From Bradyrhizobium sp. YR681 (GTDB lineage: Bacteria; Pseudomonadota; Alphaproteobacteria; Rhizobiales; Xanthobacteraceae), in the NCBI RefSeq assembly GCF_000282615.1, contig NZ_AKIY01000178.1, positions 16,826-80,825 on the forward strand: a stretch of DNA of 64,000 nucleotides, written 5' to 3'. The stretch's first letter is position 1. Every line of letters starts with the position of its first letter. Position numbers and translations under genes: made by a program. This document shows positions 43,156-51,791 of this stretch, in pieces. A model generated the notes under the pieces. That model was not told where the DNA came from. It ran no database searches and worked only from the letters and a program-made list of their open reading frames with translations.

Positions 43156-43656
43156 ATGACGTTGTCGTCACGCTTCGTTGCGCGTCCCGCTGTCGCTCTC
43201 CCATCGCTTGCATTGCTGCTGTGCTGCCTGAGCGGCCCGGCCATGTCCCAACCGACCCCTGCCGACCAGCTTCCCGGCATCACGGTCGAGGCGCCGAAGC
43301 AAATGGCAAGGCCGCACCGGCCAGTGCATCATGTGGCGGTTCGCAGCACCATTTCCCGTACGTCGCCGGCGATTTCGACGGCGGCAGTCGGGCCGATGTC
43401 GGACACCGCGAAGCTCGCCAAGCTCGAACGCGAAACCGGCAGCTGCGCCGGCGGTTGCCAATCGAGCTTCAGGACGGCTGACAAGCCCTGGGTCGGCTGC
43501 AACGCTTCGGGCGGCGTGTATTCACCCACGTGCCGAAACGTCGGCAACTACAAGAGCTACGACGAGTGCAAGGAGGCCGGACGCGTCACCGGCTGGCGAT
43601 CGGGCGAGGCCTCGGCGTATTGCAGCAGCGTGGCACTGGCGGCGGGCTGGCGCTGA
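43156..43656 (+). CDS. Secreted Cys-containing protein of unknown function
   Basis: The 166-aa protein has a signal peptide (TLSSRFVARPAVALPSLALL, cleavage after AMSQ or nearby). A His/Pro/Arg-rich spacer follows, then a C-terminal part with six cysteines (GSCAGGCQSSF, VGCNAS, SPTCRN, DECKEAG, AYCSS) that probably form disulfides in the periplasm. A short PGITVEAPKQ tract follows the signal, a motif seen in many rhizobial exported proteins. The start at 43156 is chosen because aagga lies 7 bases upstream; the ATG at 43150 is too close. I do not recognise a function. Confidence 0.7.
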   Translation: MTLSSRFVARPAVALPSLALLLCCLSGPAMSQPTPADQLPGITVEAPKQMARPHRPVHHVAVRSTISRTSPAISTAAVGPMSDTAKLAKLERETGSCAGGCQSSFRTADKPWVGCNASGGVYSPTCRNVGNYKSYDECKEAGRVTGWRSGEASAYCSSVALAAGWR

Positions 43657-43870
43657 AGCAGCTTCGGTTGCGGAGGCCCGTCCGCCGCGCGCAGCCGAAT
43701 GACGAGAGATCGTGACGGCCGTGGCCCTGGCCTCTCCTCCGATTGGCCGAGGCACGGTCGCCAGCGCATCGATGATCACGGCGTGATTGGCGACACATAT
43801 CATTCCTAGCGGTCGATCTAGCCTGTTGTCAGGTGGCTCGCAGTGATCCACCAAGCAAAGGGAAAGACTG

Positions 43871-44050
43871 ATGCGCAATACCATCCTCGTGGCTCTCGCA
43901 GCGATCACGTTGGCGGGCGTGGCGACACCCTCGAACGCGACCACCATCGTCCGCGATCATCGCGACCCGCCCATCGTGCGCGACCATCGCAATCAGACCA
44001 TCGTCCGGGACCACCGCTCCCAGCCCGAGGTCCGCGATCACCGCCACTAA
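43871..44050 (+). CDS. Small secreted protein with VRDHR repeats
   Basis: This 59-aa protein has a signal peptide (RNTILVALAAITLAGVATPS) and then four near-identical 8-residue units with core V-R-D-H-R (IVRDHRDPP, IVRDHRNQT, IVRDHRSQP, VRDHRH). The mature part is only about 35 residues and highly charged. A ribosome site (gaaag) precedes the ATG at 43871, and a 10-bp hairpin follows the stop at 44050. Function unknown; the repeats might bind metal or polyanions. The frame is too short for many gene callers. Confidence 0.65.
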   Translation: MRNTILVALAAITLAGVATPSNATTIVRDHRDPPIVRDHRNQTIVRDHRSQPEVRDHRH

Positions 44051-44064
44051 GCATCCCCTGCGGC

Positions 44065-44090
44065 GGAGCCGAACCGGCAGGTTCGGCTCC
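44065..44090 (+). terminator. Hairpin terminator of the VRDHR-repeat gene
   Basis: A 10-bp perfect stem (ggagccgaac at 44065-44074, complement at 44081-44090) with a 6-nt loop starts 15 bases after the stop codon. Only a weak T-rich tract follows (gtatctcctc). Confidence 0.65.
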
Positions 44091-44228
44091 GTATCTCCTC
44101 ACGCCCCCCTTGAAGCCCCACGATCGCCTGCGCGTGGCGCGGATGTCCATTCGCGATTGTGAGGCTTGAGCACGAGCCAGGTTCCCGTCTCCGTGCTATT
44201 GCTGCCTCCGCAATGACGCGAGGCTCCC

Positions 44229-44891
44229 ATGCTCCCTCTTCCCGCCGATATCTTCACCGAACCCGAGGACGTCTCGCCCGATAGCCTTGCCAATCTCGGC
44301 CCGCTGCGCCGCCTCGCCGGCACCTGGCAGGCCGACAAGGGGATCGACGTCAATCCGAAGGCGGAAGGGCCGGAGCGGCGGACCTTCATCGAGCATATCC
44401 GGATGGACCCGATCGATCCGCAGGCCAACGGGCCGCAGCTTCTCTACGGGCTGCGCTATCACATCCACATCAACACGCCGGAGGAAGACATCACCTTCCA
44501 CGACCAGGTCGGCTACTGGCTGTGGGAGCCCGCGACCGGGCTGATCATGCAGACGCTGGCGATCCCGCGCGGGCAGGTCCTGCTCGCCTCCGGCAAGGCC
44601 GGGCCGGATGACAAGGCGATCTCGGTCACGGCCAAGCGCGGCGACACCGCTTACGGGATCTGCTCGACCGATTTCCTGGAACAGGCATTCCGCACCGATG
44701 CCTACCGCTGCGACATCACCTTCAACGAGGACGGCAGCTGGACCTATCGGATCCAGACCGAGTTGTTCGTCCGCGGCGCGCCGTTCAATCATCACGACAG
44801 CAACACGCTCAAGCTGGTCGCGTCGCCAAAGCTCAATCCGCTCGCGGTGATCGTGAACGATCGCGCCAGGCGCGATGGATCAGCGGCCTGA
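44229..44891 (+). CDS. FABP/nitrobindin-like heme-binding-type beta-barrel protein
   Basis: The 220-aa protein fits the nitrobindin/DUF1794-type beta-barrel family: LRRLAGTWQADKGID holds the GTW start motif, and the barrel strands GLRYHIHINTPEED, YWLWEPATGLIMQTL and GSWTYRIQTELFV follow, ending in HHDSNTLKLV. Family members bind heme or fatty acids; the role is poorly known. The His near HHDSNTL and the early Trp may contact a ligand. It is cytosolic, without signal peptide. It is followed by the RibD_C and amine oxidase genes on the same strand with short gaps, suggesting an operon. Confidence 0.75.
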   Translation: MLPLPADIFTEPEDVSPDSLANLGPLRRLAGTWQADKGIDVNPKAEGPERRTFIEHIRMDPIDPQANGPQLLYGLRYHIHINTPEEDITFHDQVGYWLWEPATGLIMQTLAIPRGQVLLASGKAGPDDKAISVTAKRGDTAYGICSTDFLEQAFRTDAYRCDITFNEDGSWTYRIQTELFVRGAPFNHHDSNTLKLVASPKLNPLAVIVNDRARRDGSAA

Positions 44892-44910
44892 GCGCGCCCG
44901 GGAGAATTGC

Positions 44911-45624
44911 ATGAAGCCCTACGTCATCTGCCTGATGCACTCCAGCCTGGATGGCCGCACACATCCCAGCCGCTGGCGTCCCAAGGGCGCAGGCACGGAC
45001 TGGTTCGAGAAGATCCATGACGAACTCGGCGGCGATGCCTGGGTGATCGGCCGCGTCACCGGATCGGAGTTTGCCAAGGGCAAGCCGTATCCGGCCGAGA
45101 CGACGAGCGAAAAGTTTCCGCGCGAGCCGTGGTTTGCGCGGCGCGGCGCGAAAACCTATGGCGTCGTGCTCGACGCGCAGGGCAAGATCGGCTGGGGCCG
45201 CTCCGATATCGGTGGCGACCCGATCGTCGTGGTGCTGACCGAGAGCGTACCGGATTCGCATCTCGCCGGGCTCCGCGGCGAGGGCGTGTCCTACATCTTC
45301 GCAGGCAAGTCCGAGATCGATCTGGCGCTGGCGCTGGCGATCCTCAATCGTGAGGTCGGGGTCAAGCGCCTGCTGGTGGAGGGCGGCGGTGTCGCCAATG
45401 GCGCGTTCCTGCGCGCCGGTCTCATCGACGAATTCAATCTGATCCTCAGCCCCGCGATCGATGGCGCCGCGGGCGCGCCCTTCGTGTTCTCTTCGGCGGA
45501 CGCCGACAGCGACAAGCGCGCGCCTCTCGCCGCGATGACGCTGGAGAACGTGCGCGAGCTCGGTGGCGGTGTCCTGCTGCTGCGCTATCTGATCAAGAAC
45601 GATCCGCAAGGCCTGGCCGGGTAA
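44911..45624 (+). CDS. RibD C-terminal domain reductase
   Basis: This 237-aa protein has the dihydrofolate-reductase-like RibD_C fold: PYVICLMHSSLDGR at the start, GRVTGSEFAKG, and the nucleotide-binding VKRLLVEGGGVANGAFL, then IDEFNLILSPAIDG. RibD_C enzymes reduce a pyrimidine precursor in riboflavin synthesis, but stand-alone copies such as this often act on other substrates. The deaminase half of RibD is absent. The ATG at 44911 has ggagaattgc just upstream. It lies 19 bp after the FABP-like gene and 9 bp before the amine oxidase gene. Confidence 0.82.
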   Translation: MKPYVICLMHSSLDGRTHPSRWRPKGAGTDWFEKIHDELGGDAWVIGRVTGSEFAKGKPYPAETTSEKFPREPWFARRGAKTYGVVLDAQGKIGWGRSDIGGDPIVVVLTESVPDSHLAGLRGEGVSYIFAGKSEIDLALALAILNREVGVKRLLVEGGGVANGAFLRAGLIDEFNLILSPAIDGAAGAPFVFSSADADSDKRAPLAAMTLENVRELGGGVLLLRYLIKNDPQGLAG

Positions 45625-45633
45625 AGCGCGGGC

Positions 45634-46905
45634 ATGTCGGACACGCCAGAGCACATCGTGGTCGTCGGCGCTGGCGCAGCCGGCCTGATGGCGGCGCGCG
45701 AGCTCGCGCGTGCCGGCAGGAGGGTCACCATCCTGGAAGCCCGCGCGCGCTGCGGGGGCCGCATCCTTCCGCTGCCGGCCTCGCAGTTCGGCTACCCCGC
45801 CGATGGCGGCGCCGAATTCGTCCATGGCGAGGCGCCGGTCACGCGCGCTCTGCTGCGCGAGGCAGGACTGTCGCTTCTGGAAATCGAAGGCGCGCAATGG
45901 AGCTTTGACGGCGCGAGCTTCTCGCGCGAAAGCCGTCACGATCCGCATGAGGCGGAGCTCCATGCCGTGCTGGCGGAGTTGAAGGACGACCTCACAGTCG
46001 CCGATTTCCTGCGTCGTCATTTCGCCGGGCCTGAGTACGACCGGCTGCGCTATTCGACTACACGGATGGTCGAAGGCTACGATGCTGCCGATCCCGCGCG
46101 CGCCTCCATTCTGGCGCTGCGCGAGGAATGGATGGACGGCGGGCATCACATCCAGGCGCGCATCGTTGGCGGCTATGGCGCGCTGATCGATTTTCTGGCG
46201 GCGGAGTGCCGCGGACATGGTGCGGCGATCCACTTCGGCTGCGTTGTCTCGGCGATTGAGGACGAGGGCAACGCGGTCGTCGTCCGCTGCGCCAATGGCG
46301 ATGCGCATGGCTGCGATCGCGTGATCGTCACCGTTCCGCTGCCATTGCTCCGCGGCATCGCTTTGCCCGCGGCCGCGCGCGCGAAGGCCGCTGCTGCCGA
46401 CGACATCGGCTTCGGCAGCGTGATAAAAATCCTGCTCCGCTTCGCGCGGCCATGGTGGCGCGAGCGAAAGCCGGATCTCGCGGATATGACCTTCCTGCTG
46501 TCGCAGCAGACCATCCCGGTGTGGTGGACGCGCTATCCGGACCAGCAGCCGGTGCTCACCGGCTGGTTCGGTGGTCCGCGTACGGCGCAGCTGGAAGGTC
46601 TCGATCCGCAAGGGTTGGTCGATGCCGGGCTCTCGTCGCTCGCCGGCATCTTCGCGCTGCCGCGCGAGGACGTCGCACGCGACCTCGTCGCGGCTGAAGC
46701 TGTCAATTGGGCGCACGATCCCTTCGCCCGTGGCGCCTATTCCTGGGCAACGCCGCGCACGCGCGACGCCCAGACGATTCTCGCGCGTGTCGACGGCTCC
46801 GTGCTGTTCTCCGGCGAGGCGCTCTATCGCGGCCGCGACATGGGCACTGTCGAAGCGGCGCTCGCGAGCGGGCTGGCGACGGCCGGAACGATCCTGCGCC
46901 GATGA
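45634..46905 (+). CDS. Flavin-containing amine oxidase
   Basis: The 423-aa protein begins with the FAD-binding dinucleotide fold VVVGAGAAGLMAARELARAG and the EARARCGGRI segment (GG-R motif). It has a substrate region with AEFVHGE and the C-terminal FAD stretch GSVLFSGEALYRGRDMGTVEAALASG. This is the monoamine-oxidase/spermine-oxidase type, which oxidises amines with O2 to aldehyde and H2O2. No signal peptide, so it is cytosolic. It is the third gene of a probable operon with the RibD_C and FABP-like genes. A GC-rich hairpin with T-run follows the stop. Confidence 0.86.
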   Translation: MSDTPEHIVVVGAGAAGLMAARELARAGRRVTILEARARCGGRILPLPASQFGYPADGGAEFVHGEAPVTRALLREAGLSLLEIEGAQWSFDGASFSRESRHDPHEAELHAVLAELKDDLTVADFLRRHFAGPEYDRLRYSTTRMVEGYDAADPARASILALREEWMDGGHHIQARIVGGYGALIDFLAAECRGHGAAIHFGCVVSAIEDEGNAVVVRCANGDAHGCDRVIVTVPLPLLRGIALPAAARAKAAAADDIGFGSVIKILLRFARPWWRERKPDLADMTFLLSQQTIPVWWTRYPDQQPVLTGWFGGPRTAQLEGLDPQGLVDAGLSSLAGIFALPREDVARDLVAAEAVNWAHDPFARGAYSWATPRTRDAQTILARVDGSVLFSGEALYRGRDMGTVEAALASGLATAGTILRR

Positions 46906-46910
46906 AAAAG

Positions 46911-46930
46911 GGCCCGCGTATTCGCGGGCC
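46911..46930. terminator. Bidirectional terminator between amine oxidase and His-rich genes
   Basis: An 8-bp GC stem (ggcccgcg at 46911-46918, complement at 46923-46930), 4-nt loop, with A residues before and T residues (tttcgttc) after. It can end transcription of the rightward operon and of the leftward gene at 46955-47263. Confidence 0.85.
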
Positions 46931-46954
46931 TTTCGTTCATCCGTGCCGGCGCGT

Positions 46955-47263
46955 TTACCAGCGACTGCCGCCGAAGCCGAAGCTCACGCTGGGACCGCCG
47001 CCGTAATAGCCGTACGGTCCGCCGCCATAATAGCCGTGGTGCCGCGGGTAATAGCCGTAGCTGCGATAATAGTGCGGGCGATAATGGCCATGGTGGTGAG
47101 GGCGCCAGTGATGATGGCGGTGGCCATGATGATGGTGGCGGTGCTGCGCGCTGATGTCGGTCGGCGCATCCTGCTTCGCGCTTTTGCCGTTGGCCGCGTT
47201 CGCCGCCGATCCGCCGGCCAGCGTGGCAGCACTGATGGCCATCGCGACAAAGAGATACTTCAT
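46955..47263 (-). CDS. Secreted His/Tyr/Gly-rich protein
   Basis: The 102-aa protein has a signal peptide (KYLFVAMAISAATLAGGSA, cleavage near ANA-ANG). Its mature part is extremely rich in His (HRHHHHGHRHHHWRPHHHGH), then in Tyr and Gly (GYYGGGPYGYYGGG). Such low-complexity His-rich exported proteins are presumed to bind metal ions such as Ni, Cu or Zn, or to form extracellular matrix. The start at 47263 was chosen from the signal peptide. It is convergent with the amine oxidase gene. Similar genes are common in Bradyrhizobium; their function is unproven. Confidence 0.8.
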   Translation of the reverse strand: MKYLFVAMAISAATLAGGSAANAANGKSAKQDAPTDISAQHRHHHHGHRHHHWRPHHHGHYRPHYYRSYGYYPRHHGYYGGGPYGYYGGGPSVSFGFGGSRW

Positions 47264-47426
47264 GTCATCACTCCAGTTGAATGTCGTGTGACAACACATG
47301 GGCGCTCGCTGCGTTCCGGCCAGTGCGGGCGTCGAAACGACGCAGTGCGCGAGCTCGAATTCGCGAAAATGAGTGTGCGTCGTGGGGTGCATTGTCGCAT
47401 CAGCGGCGCAAGTCGCGCCGCTGCCA

Positions 47427-47996
47427 TCACTTCGCCGCGAACGATGCGATCACGTCATCGGTGGTGACGATGCGCGCGAATTCGCCGCTGAGATTCGACA
47501 GCGTCATCGCATGGATCTCCTCGGCGGAATGCGCGTCGCCGTCGGGGCCGATCCGGTCGAACGTCCAGGTCGCATCGCGCACCAGGCGCGCATCGAAGCC
47601 GAGATTCCCTGCCATCCGCGTCGTCGTCTCGACGCAATGATTGGTGGTGGCGCCGCAGATGACCAGCGTCGCGATGCCAGCCTCGCGCAGCCGCGTCTCG
47701 AGGTTCGTTCCGATGAAGGCGCTGTTGACGCGCTTGACGATGACGGGCTCGCCGCCCTGCTCGCGCGCCTCGTCCTTGACGGCATAGCCCGAGTTTTGGG
47801 GGAGGAACGACGAGGTCGGTTTCGTGCCCTCGTGGCGGACGTGGAAGATCGGCGTGCGGTTCGTCCTGAACGCTGCGAGCAGATCGACGATGCGCGCCAC
47901 CGCATCCGGATTGTTGCGCCGCTTGCCGGCCGCCTCCCATTCGTCGAACGCGCGCTGGACGTCGACGACGATAAGGGCGGGGAGGGGGCTTGGCAT
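47427..47996 (-). CDS. Isochorismatase-family cysteine hydrolase
   Basis: The 189-aa protein has the cysteine-hydrolase triad of the isochorismatase fold: Asp in LIVVDVQRAF, Lys in VIVKRVNSAFIGT and Cys in CGATTNHCVETTTR. It resembles nicotinamidase and RutB/PncA-type amidohydrolases rather than true isochorismatase. The reaction is hydrolysis of an amide or vinyl ether; the substrate is unknown. The ATG at 47996 begins with PSPLPALIVVD. It is cytosolic and alone. Confidence 0.85.
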   Translation of the reverse strand: MPSPLPALIVVDVQRAFDEWEAAGKRRNNPDAVARIVDLLAAFRTNRTPIFHVRHEGTKPTSSFLPQNSGYAVKDEAREQGGEPVIVKRVNSAFIGTNLETRLREAGIATLVICGATTNHCVETTTRMAGNLGFDARLVRDATWTFDRIGPDGDAHSAEEIHAMTLSNLSGEFARIVTTDDVIASFAAK

Positions 47997-48094
47997 GATC
48001 GAACCTTTCGCACGGCGTGCTGAGTCGAATATGCGAGGCCATCAGCAAAGCACAATGCCAATCTTCCCTCGTTTCGCGACGCTATTGCAGCGGC

Positions 48095-48129
48095 GTAGCC
48101 CGGATGGAGCGCAGCGCAATCCGGGCTAC
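48095..48129. repeat. Intergenic palindromic repeat (gtagcccggat type)
   Basis: gtagcccggat at 48095-48105 and its complement atccgggctac (48119-48129) flank a short gagcgcagc-type centre. This palindrome is a familiar interspersed repeat in Bradyrhizobium intergenic regions. It lies between the hydrolase gene and the acyl-CoA synthetase gene and could act as a terminator or stabilising structure. Confidence 0.75.
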
Positions 48130-48272
48130 AAGGCATCCCTACGGATGTAGTGGTCGCGCGTCATGGGTGCTCCGATGCATGGCCGCCTTGCTGAGGATCA
48201 AGGCGGCGATGGCTGGCCAGCCTAGTGTCGAGCCCCCAGATTCACGGGAATCGACGGTCAGGAAAGGACGCC

Positions 48273-50093
48273 ATGCCGGGGCCGATCAGTCAACCGCAGA
48301 CGCTCGCCGACGTGATGACGCTGCCGCAGCTGCTGCGCTGGCGCGTCAAGGCGACGCCGGCGGCGGAAGCCTACCGTCATTTCGACGGGGGTGCAGGCCG
48401 CTGGGTCAACCAGTCCTGGCACGAGATCGACGCGGAATTCGAGCTGTGGCGGCGGGCGCTGGCCGCGGAGGAGTTCGTGCCCGGCGAGCGCGTCGCCATC
48501 CTGATGCCGAACGGTGTTGCGCACATCGCGATGGACCAGGCGGCGCTGTCACGCGGGCTCGTGCCGGTGCCAATGCATGCAGTCGACAATCCTGACAGCA
48601 TCGCCTACATCCTCGCCGATTCCGGAGCGTTGCTGCTGTTCGTCGATACGCTGGAGCGCTGGCAAGCGATCATCGCCACCGGCCAACCGCTCGATTCGCT
48701 CAGGCGCATCGTCTGTGCCGACGTTACCGGTCCGCAACCTGCCGATACGCGCATCGTTGCGCTCGACGATTGGCTTGCGTCCGCTCCTGGTGCGACCGCG
48801 CCATTGCCGGACGTCGCGGTAGAACCGAACGATCTTGCCGCGATCGTCTACACGTCGGGCACGACCGGGCGGCCGAAGGGCGTGATGCTGTCGCATGACA
48901 ACGTCGTCGCCAATGTGAAGGCGATCGCACATCGTATCGAGGCTGCGCCGGACGATGTCTTCCTGTCTTTCCTGCCGCTCTCGCACACGTTTGAGCGCAC
49001 CGGCGGCTACTACTACCCGATCGCGGCCGGCGCCTGCGTCGCCTATGCGCGCTCGGTGCCACTGCTCTCCGAGGATCTCAAGCACGTGCGGCCGACGGTG
49101 CTGATCTCGGTGCCGCGGATCTATGAGCGCATCCATGCGCTGATCATGCAGCATCGGGCTACGGCTGGACGCATCGAGCGCGCGTTGCTCGACCTCACGA
49201 TTGCCGTCGGCGGCCGGCGTTTCGATGCACGACAGGGCCGCGGCACATTGGCGGTGGTCGATCGGCTAGCCTGGCCGCTGCTGAAGCGGCTCGTCGCCGA
49301 CAAGGTGCTGGCGCAGCTCGGCGGCCGGTTGCGCGTCGCGGTCTCCGGAGGCGCGCCGATCGCCGAGCCCGTCATCCGCCTGTTCATCGCGCTCGGGCTC
49401 GACATCCTCCAGGGCTACGGCATGACCGAGACCTCGCCGGTGGTCTCGGTCAACACCCCCGAGGACAACGATCCGCGCTCGGTTGGCCACGTGCTCGACG
49501 GTGTCGAGGTCAGGCTGGGTGAGAATGACGAACTGCTGGTGCGTGGTCCCAGCGTGATGCTGGGCTATTGGCACAAGCCTGAGGAAACGCGCCGCGTGAA
49601 GGAGGCCGATGGCTGGCTGCACACCGGCGACCAGGCGCGGATCGATAACGGCCGCATCACCATCACCGGCCGCATCAAGGATATTCTGGTGACGTCGACC
49701 GGAGAGAAGATCGCGCCGGTGGACCTCGAGACCGCGATCCTCGCCGATCCCCTGTTCGAGCAGGCCCTGGTGGTCGGCGAGCAGCGTCCGTTCGTCACCG
49801 CGCTGGTCGTGCTCAACGCAAAGGCCTGGGTGCAGGAGAAGGAGAAGCTGGCGGCCAGCGGCAAGCAGGGCGGTGCGGCGGAGCGGGCCGCTCTGCTCAC
49901 CAGAATCGCGGCGGCGGTGAAGGCCTATCCGTCCTACGCGACGCCGCGCGCGGTGTGGTGGACGCTGGACCCCTGGACCATCGCTGGCGGCCTCCTCACG
50001 CCGACGCTGAAGAACAAGCGCCCCGCGCTCGAACGCCGCTTCGCGAACGAGATCGCGCAGATCTACGCGAAGAAGCCGCTCACGTCCTCTTGA
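48273..50093 (+). CDS. Long-chain acyl-CoA synthetase (AMP-forming)
   Basis: This 606-aa enzyme of the adenylate-forming family shows IVYTSGTTGRPKGVMLSH (P-loop), the GYGMTETSP motif, and the C-terminal TGRIKDILVTSTGEKIAP hinge with catalytic-Lys-type region. The size and spacing match long-chain fatty acid-CoA ligases (FadD/FAA1 type), which activate fatty acids to acyl-CoA. A ribosome site (ggaaagga) precedes the ATG at 48273; a GTG 48 bp upstream was rejected. It lies 94 bp before the oleate hydratase gene on the same strand, pointing to fatty acid handling by both. Confidence 0.88.
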   Translation: MPGPISQPQTLADVMTLPQLLRWRVKATPAAEAYRHFDGGAGRWVNQSWHEIDAEFELWRRALAAEEFVPGERVAILMPNGVAHIAMDQAALSRGLVPVPMHAVDNPDSIAYILADSGALLLFVDTLERWQAIIATGQPLDSLRRIVCADVTGPQPADTRIVALDDWLASAPGATAPLPDVAVEPNDLAAIVYTSGTTGRPKGVMLSHDNVVANVKAIAHRIEAAPDDVFLSFLPLSHTFERTGGYYYPIAAGACVAYARSVPLLSEDLKHVRPTVLISVPRIYERIHALIMQHRATAGRIERALLDLTIAVGGRRFDARQGRGTLAVVDRLAWPLLKRLVADKVLAQLGGRLRVAVSGGAPIAEPVIRLFIALGLDILQGYGMTETSPVVSVNTPEDNDPRSVGHVLDGVEVRLGENDELLVRGPSVMLGYWHKPEETRRVKEADGWLHTGDQARIDNGRITITGRIKDILVTSTGEKIAPVDLETAILADPLFEQALVVGEQRPFVTALVVLNAKAWVQEKEKLAASGKQGGAAERAALLTRIAAAVKAYPSYATPRAVWWTLDPWTIAGGLLTPTLKNKRPALERRFANEIAQIYAKKPLTSS

Positions 50094-50187
50094 ACGCTGC
50101 TTCCGCCGCACTTGATCCAGCGCAACTTCGGCCGCCACCTCGCATGCAATGTCGCCGCGAGAATTCGAATTGCAATCGAGGCAAGTC

Positions 50188-51747
50188 ATGAAGGCGTATT
50201 TCATCGGTGGTGGCATTGGATCGCTCGCGGGCGCGGCGTTCCTGGTCCGCGACGCGCAACTGCCGGGGCGCGACATCGTAATCTACGAGGCGCAGCCGCT
50301 GGTTGGCGGCAGTCTCGACGGTACGCTGCTCGCGAGCGGCGCCTATTCGCTGCGCGGCGGGCGCATGCTCACCACCGACCATTACGAATGCACCTGGGAC
50401 CTGCTCTCGAGCATCCCCTCGCTCGAACGCCCCGGCCTCAGCGTGCGCGACGAGACGGTCGCGTTCAACGAGGAGAATCCGGCGTATTCCCAGGCGCGGC
50501 TGGTCGACCGCAACCGCTTCAAGATCGACGTCTCACATATGGGCTTCTCCGCTCGCGACCGGCTGGAGCTGTTGCGGCTCACCGAGGCCTCGGAGGAGAC
50601 GCTTGGCAACAGCCGCATCACCGACTGGTTGTCGCCGAAATTCTTCGAATCAAACTTCTGGTTCATGTGGCAGACCACCTTTGCCTTCCAGCCATGGCAC
50701 AGCGCGGTCGAGCTGAAGCGCTATCTGCACCGCTTCATGAACGAATTTCCGCGGATCGAGACCCTCGCCGGCGTCAAGCGCACCGTCTACAATCAGTATG
50801 ACGCGATCGTGCGGCCGCTGGCCGACTGGCTGAAGCGGCAGGGTGTGCAGTTCGTGCGTGGCACAACCGTCACCGACATGACGCTCGAAGACGAGGCCGG
50901 CCGCGTGCGTGTGCGGCAGCTCGTGCTCGACCGCGACGGCCGCACCGCCAATGTCCGCCTCGAGGACGGCGATCTCGTGTTCCTCCAGAACGGCTCGATG
51001 ACCGACGCCACAAGCCTCGGCACCATGACCGAGCCGCCGCCGCACCTGACCAAGGCCGACAGCCAGGGCTGGGCGCTGTGGGAGAGCATCGCAAAAGGGC
51101 GTCCCGAATTCGGCGATCCGTCCGCATTCAACAGCTCGGTTCCCGAGTCCTACTGGCTGGCCTTCACCGCCACCTGCCGCGACCCGCGCTTCTTCGACAA
51201 GATGGAGGCGTTCTCCGGCAACAGGGCCGGCACCGGCGGCCTCGTCACGTTCAGGGATTCCAACTGGCTGATGTCTGTCGTGCTCTATCACCAGCCGCAT
51301 TTCACCGGTCAGCCGAAGGATGTGCAGGTGTTCTGGGGCTATGCGCTGCATCCGGATCGCGTCGGCAATTTCGTCGCCAAGCCGATGTCCGAGTGCGGCG
51401 GCGCCGACATCCTGAACGAGCTGTGCGGACACCTAAATTTCGATCGCGACGTGTTCGAGACTGCGACCTGCATTCCCTGCCGCATGCCCTACATCACCAG
51501 CATGTTCATGCCGCGCAACGTAACGGACCGGCCGCTGCCGGTGCCCAGGAATTCGGTCAACCTCGCCTTCGTCAGCCAGTTCGTCGAAATCCCCGACGAC
51601 GTCGTGTTCACCGTTGAATATTCGGTGCGCGCGGCGCAGATGGCGGTCTATCAGCTGATGAAGGTCGATCGCCCGGTGCCGCCGGTGACCCGTCACGACA
51701 AATCGCTCGCGGTGATCTTCGCGACGCTGGAGAAGGCATTCGCGTGA
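50188..51747 (+). CDS. ohyA: Oleate hydratase
   Basis: The 519-aa FAD protein is of the oleate hydratase family (MCRA type). It has the Rossmann start YFIGGGIGSLAGAAFLVRD, YEAQPLVGGSLDG (FAD site), the RGGRMLTTDHYECTWDLL region, and conserved segments NFWFMWQTTFAFQPWHSAVE and MSECGGADILNELCGHL. Family members add water to the cis-9 double bond of oleate or other unsaturated fatty acids, yielding 10-hydroxy fatty acids. The ATG at 50188 is preferred over one 39 bp upstream because the Rossmann strand then starts at the usual distance. It follows the acyl-CoA synthetase gene. Confidence 0.9.
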   Translation: MKAYFIGGGIGSLAGAAFLVRDAQLPGRDIVIYEAQPLVGGSLDGTLLASGAYSLRGGRMLTTDHYECTWDLLSSIPSLERPGLSVRDETVAFNEENPAYSQARLVDRNRFKIDVSHMGFSARDRLELLRLTEASEETLGNSRITDWLSPKFFESNFWFMWQTTFAFQPWHSAVELKRYLHRFMNEFPRIETLAGVKRTVYNQYDAIVRPLADWLKRQGVQFVRGTTVTDMTLEDEAGRVRVRQLVLDRDGRTANVRLEDGDLVFLQNGSMTDATSLGTMTEPPPHLTKADSQGWALWESIAKGRPEFGDPSAFNSSVPESYWLAFTATCRDPRFFDKMEAFSGNRAGTGGLVTFRDSNWLMSVVLYHQPHFTGQPKDVQVFWGYALHPDRVGNFVAKPMSECGGADILNELCGHLNFDRDVFETATCIPCRMPYITSMFMPRNVTDRPLPVPRNSVNLAFVSQFVEIPDDVVFTVEYSVRAAQMAVYQLMKVDRPVPPVTRHDKSLAVIFATLEKAFA

Positions 51748-51791
51748 GTTCGGGCTTCAGCCGGGTCCGTCGCGGGCACTTGCAATGAAGG

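Noticed and set aside
44833..46716. 627-codon minus-strand frame over the RibD_C and amine oxidase genes
   Set aside because: The plus-strand genes carry clear motifs; this frame has shadow-like composition.
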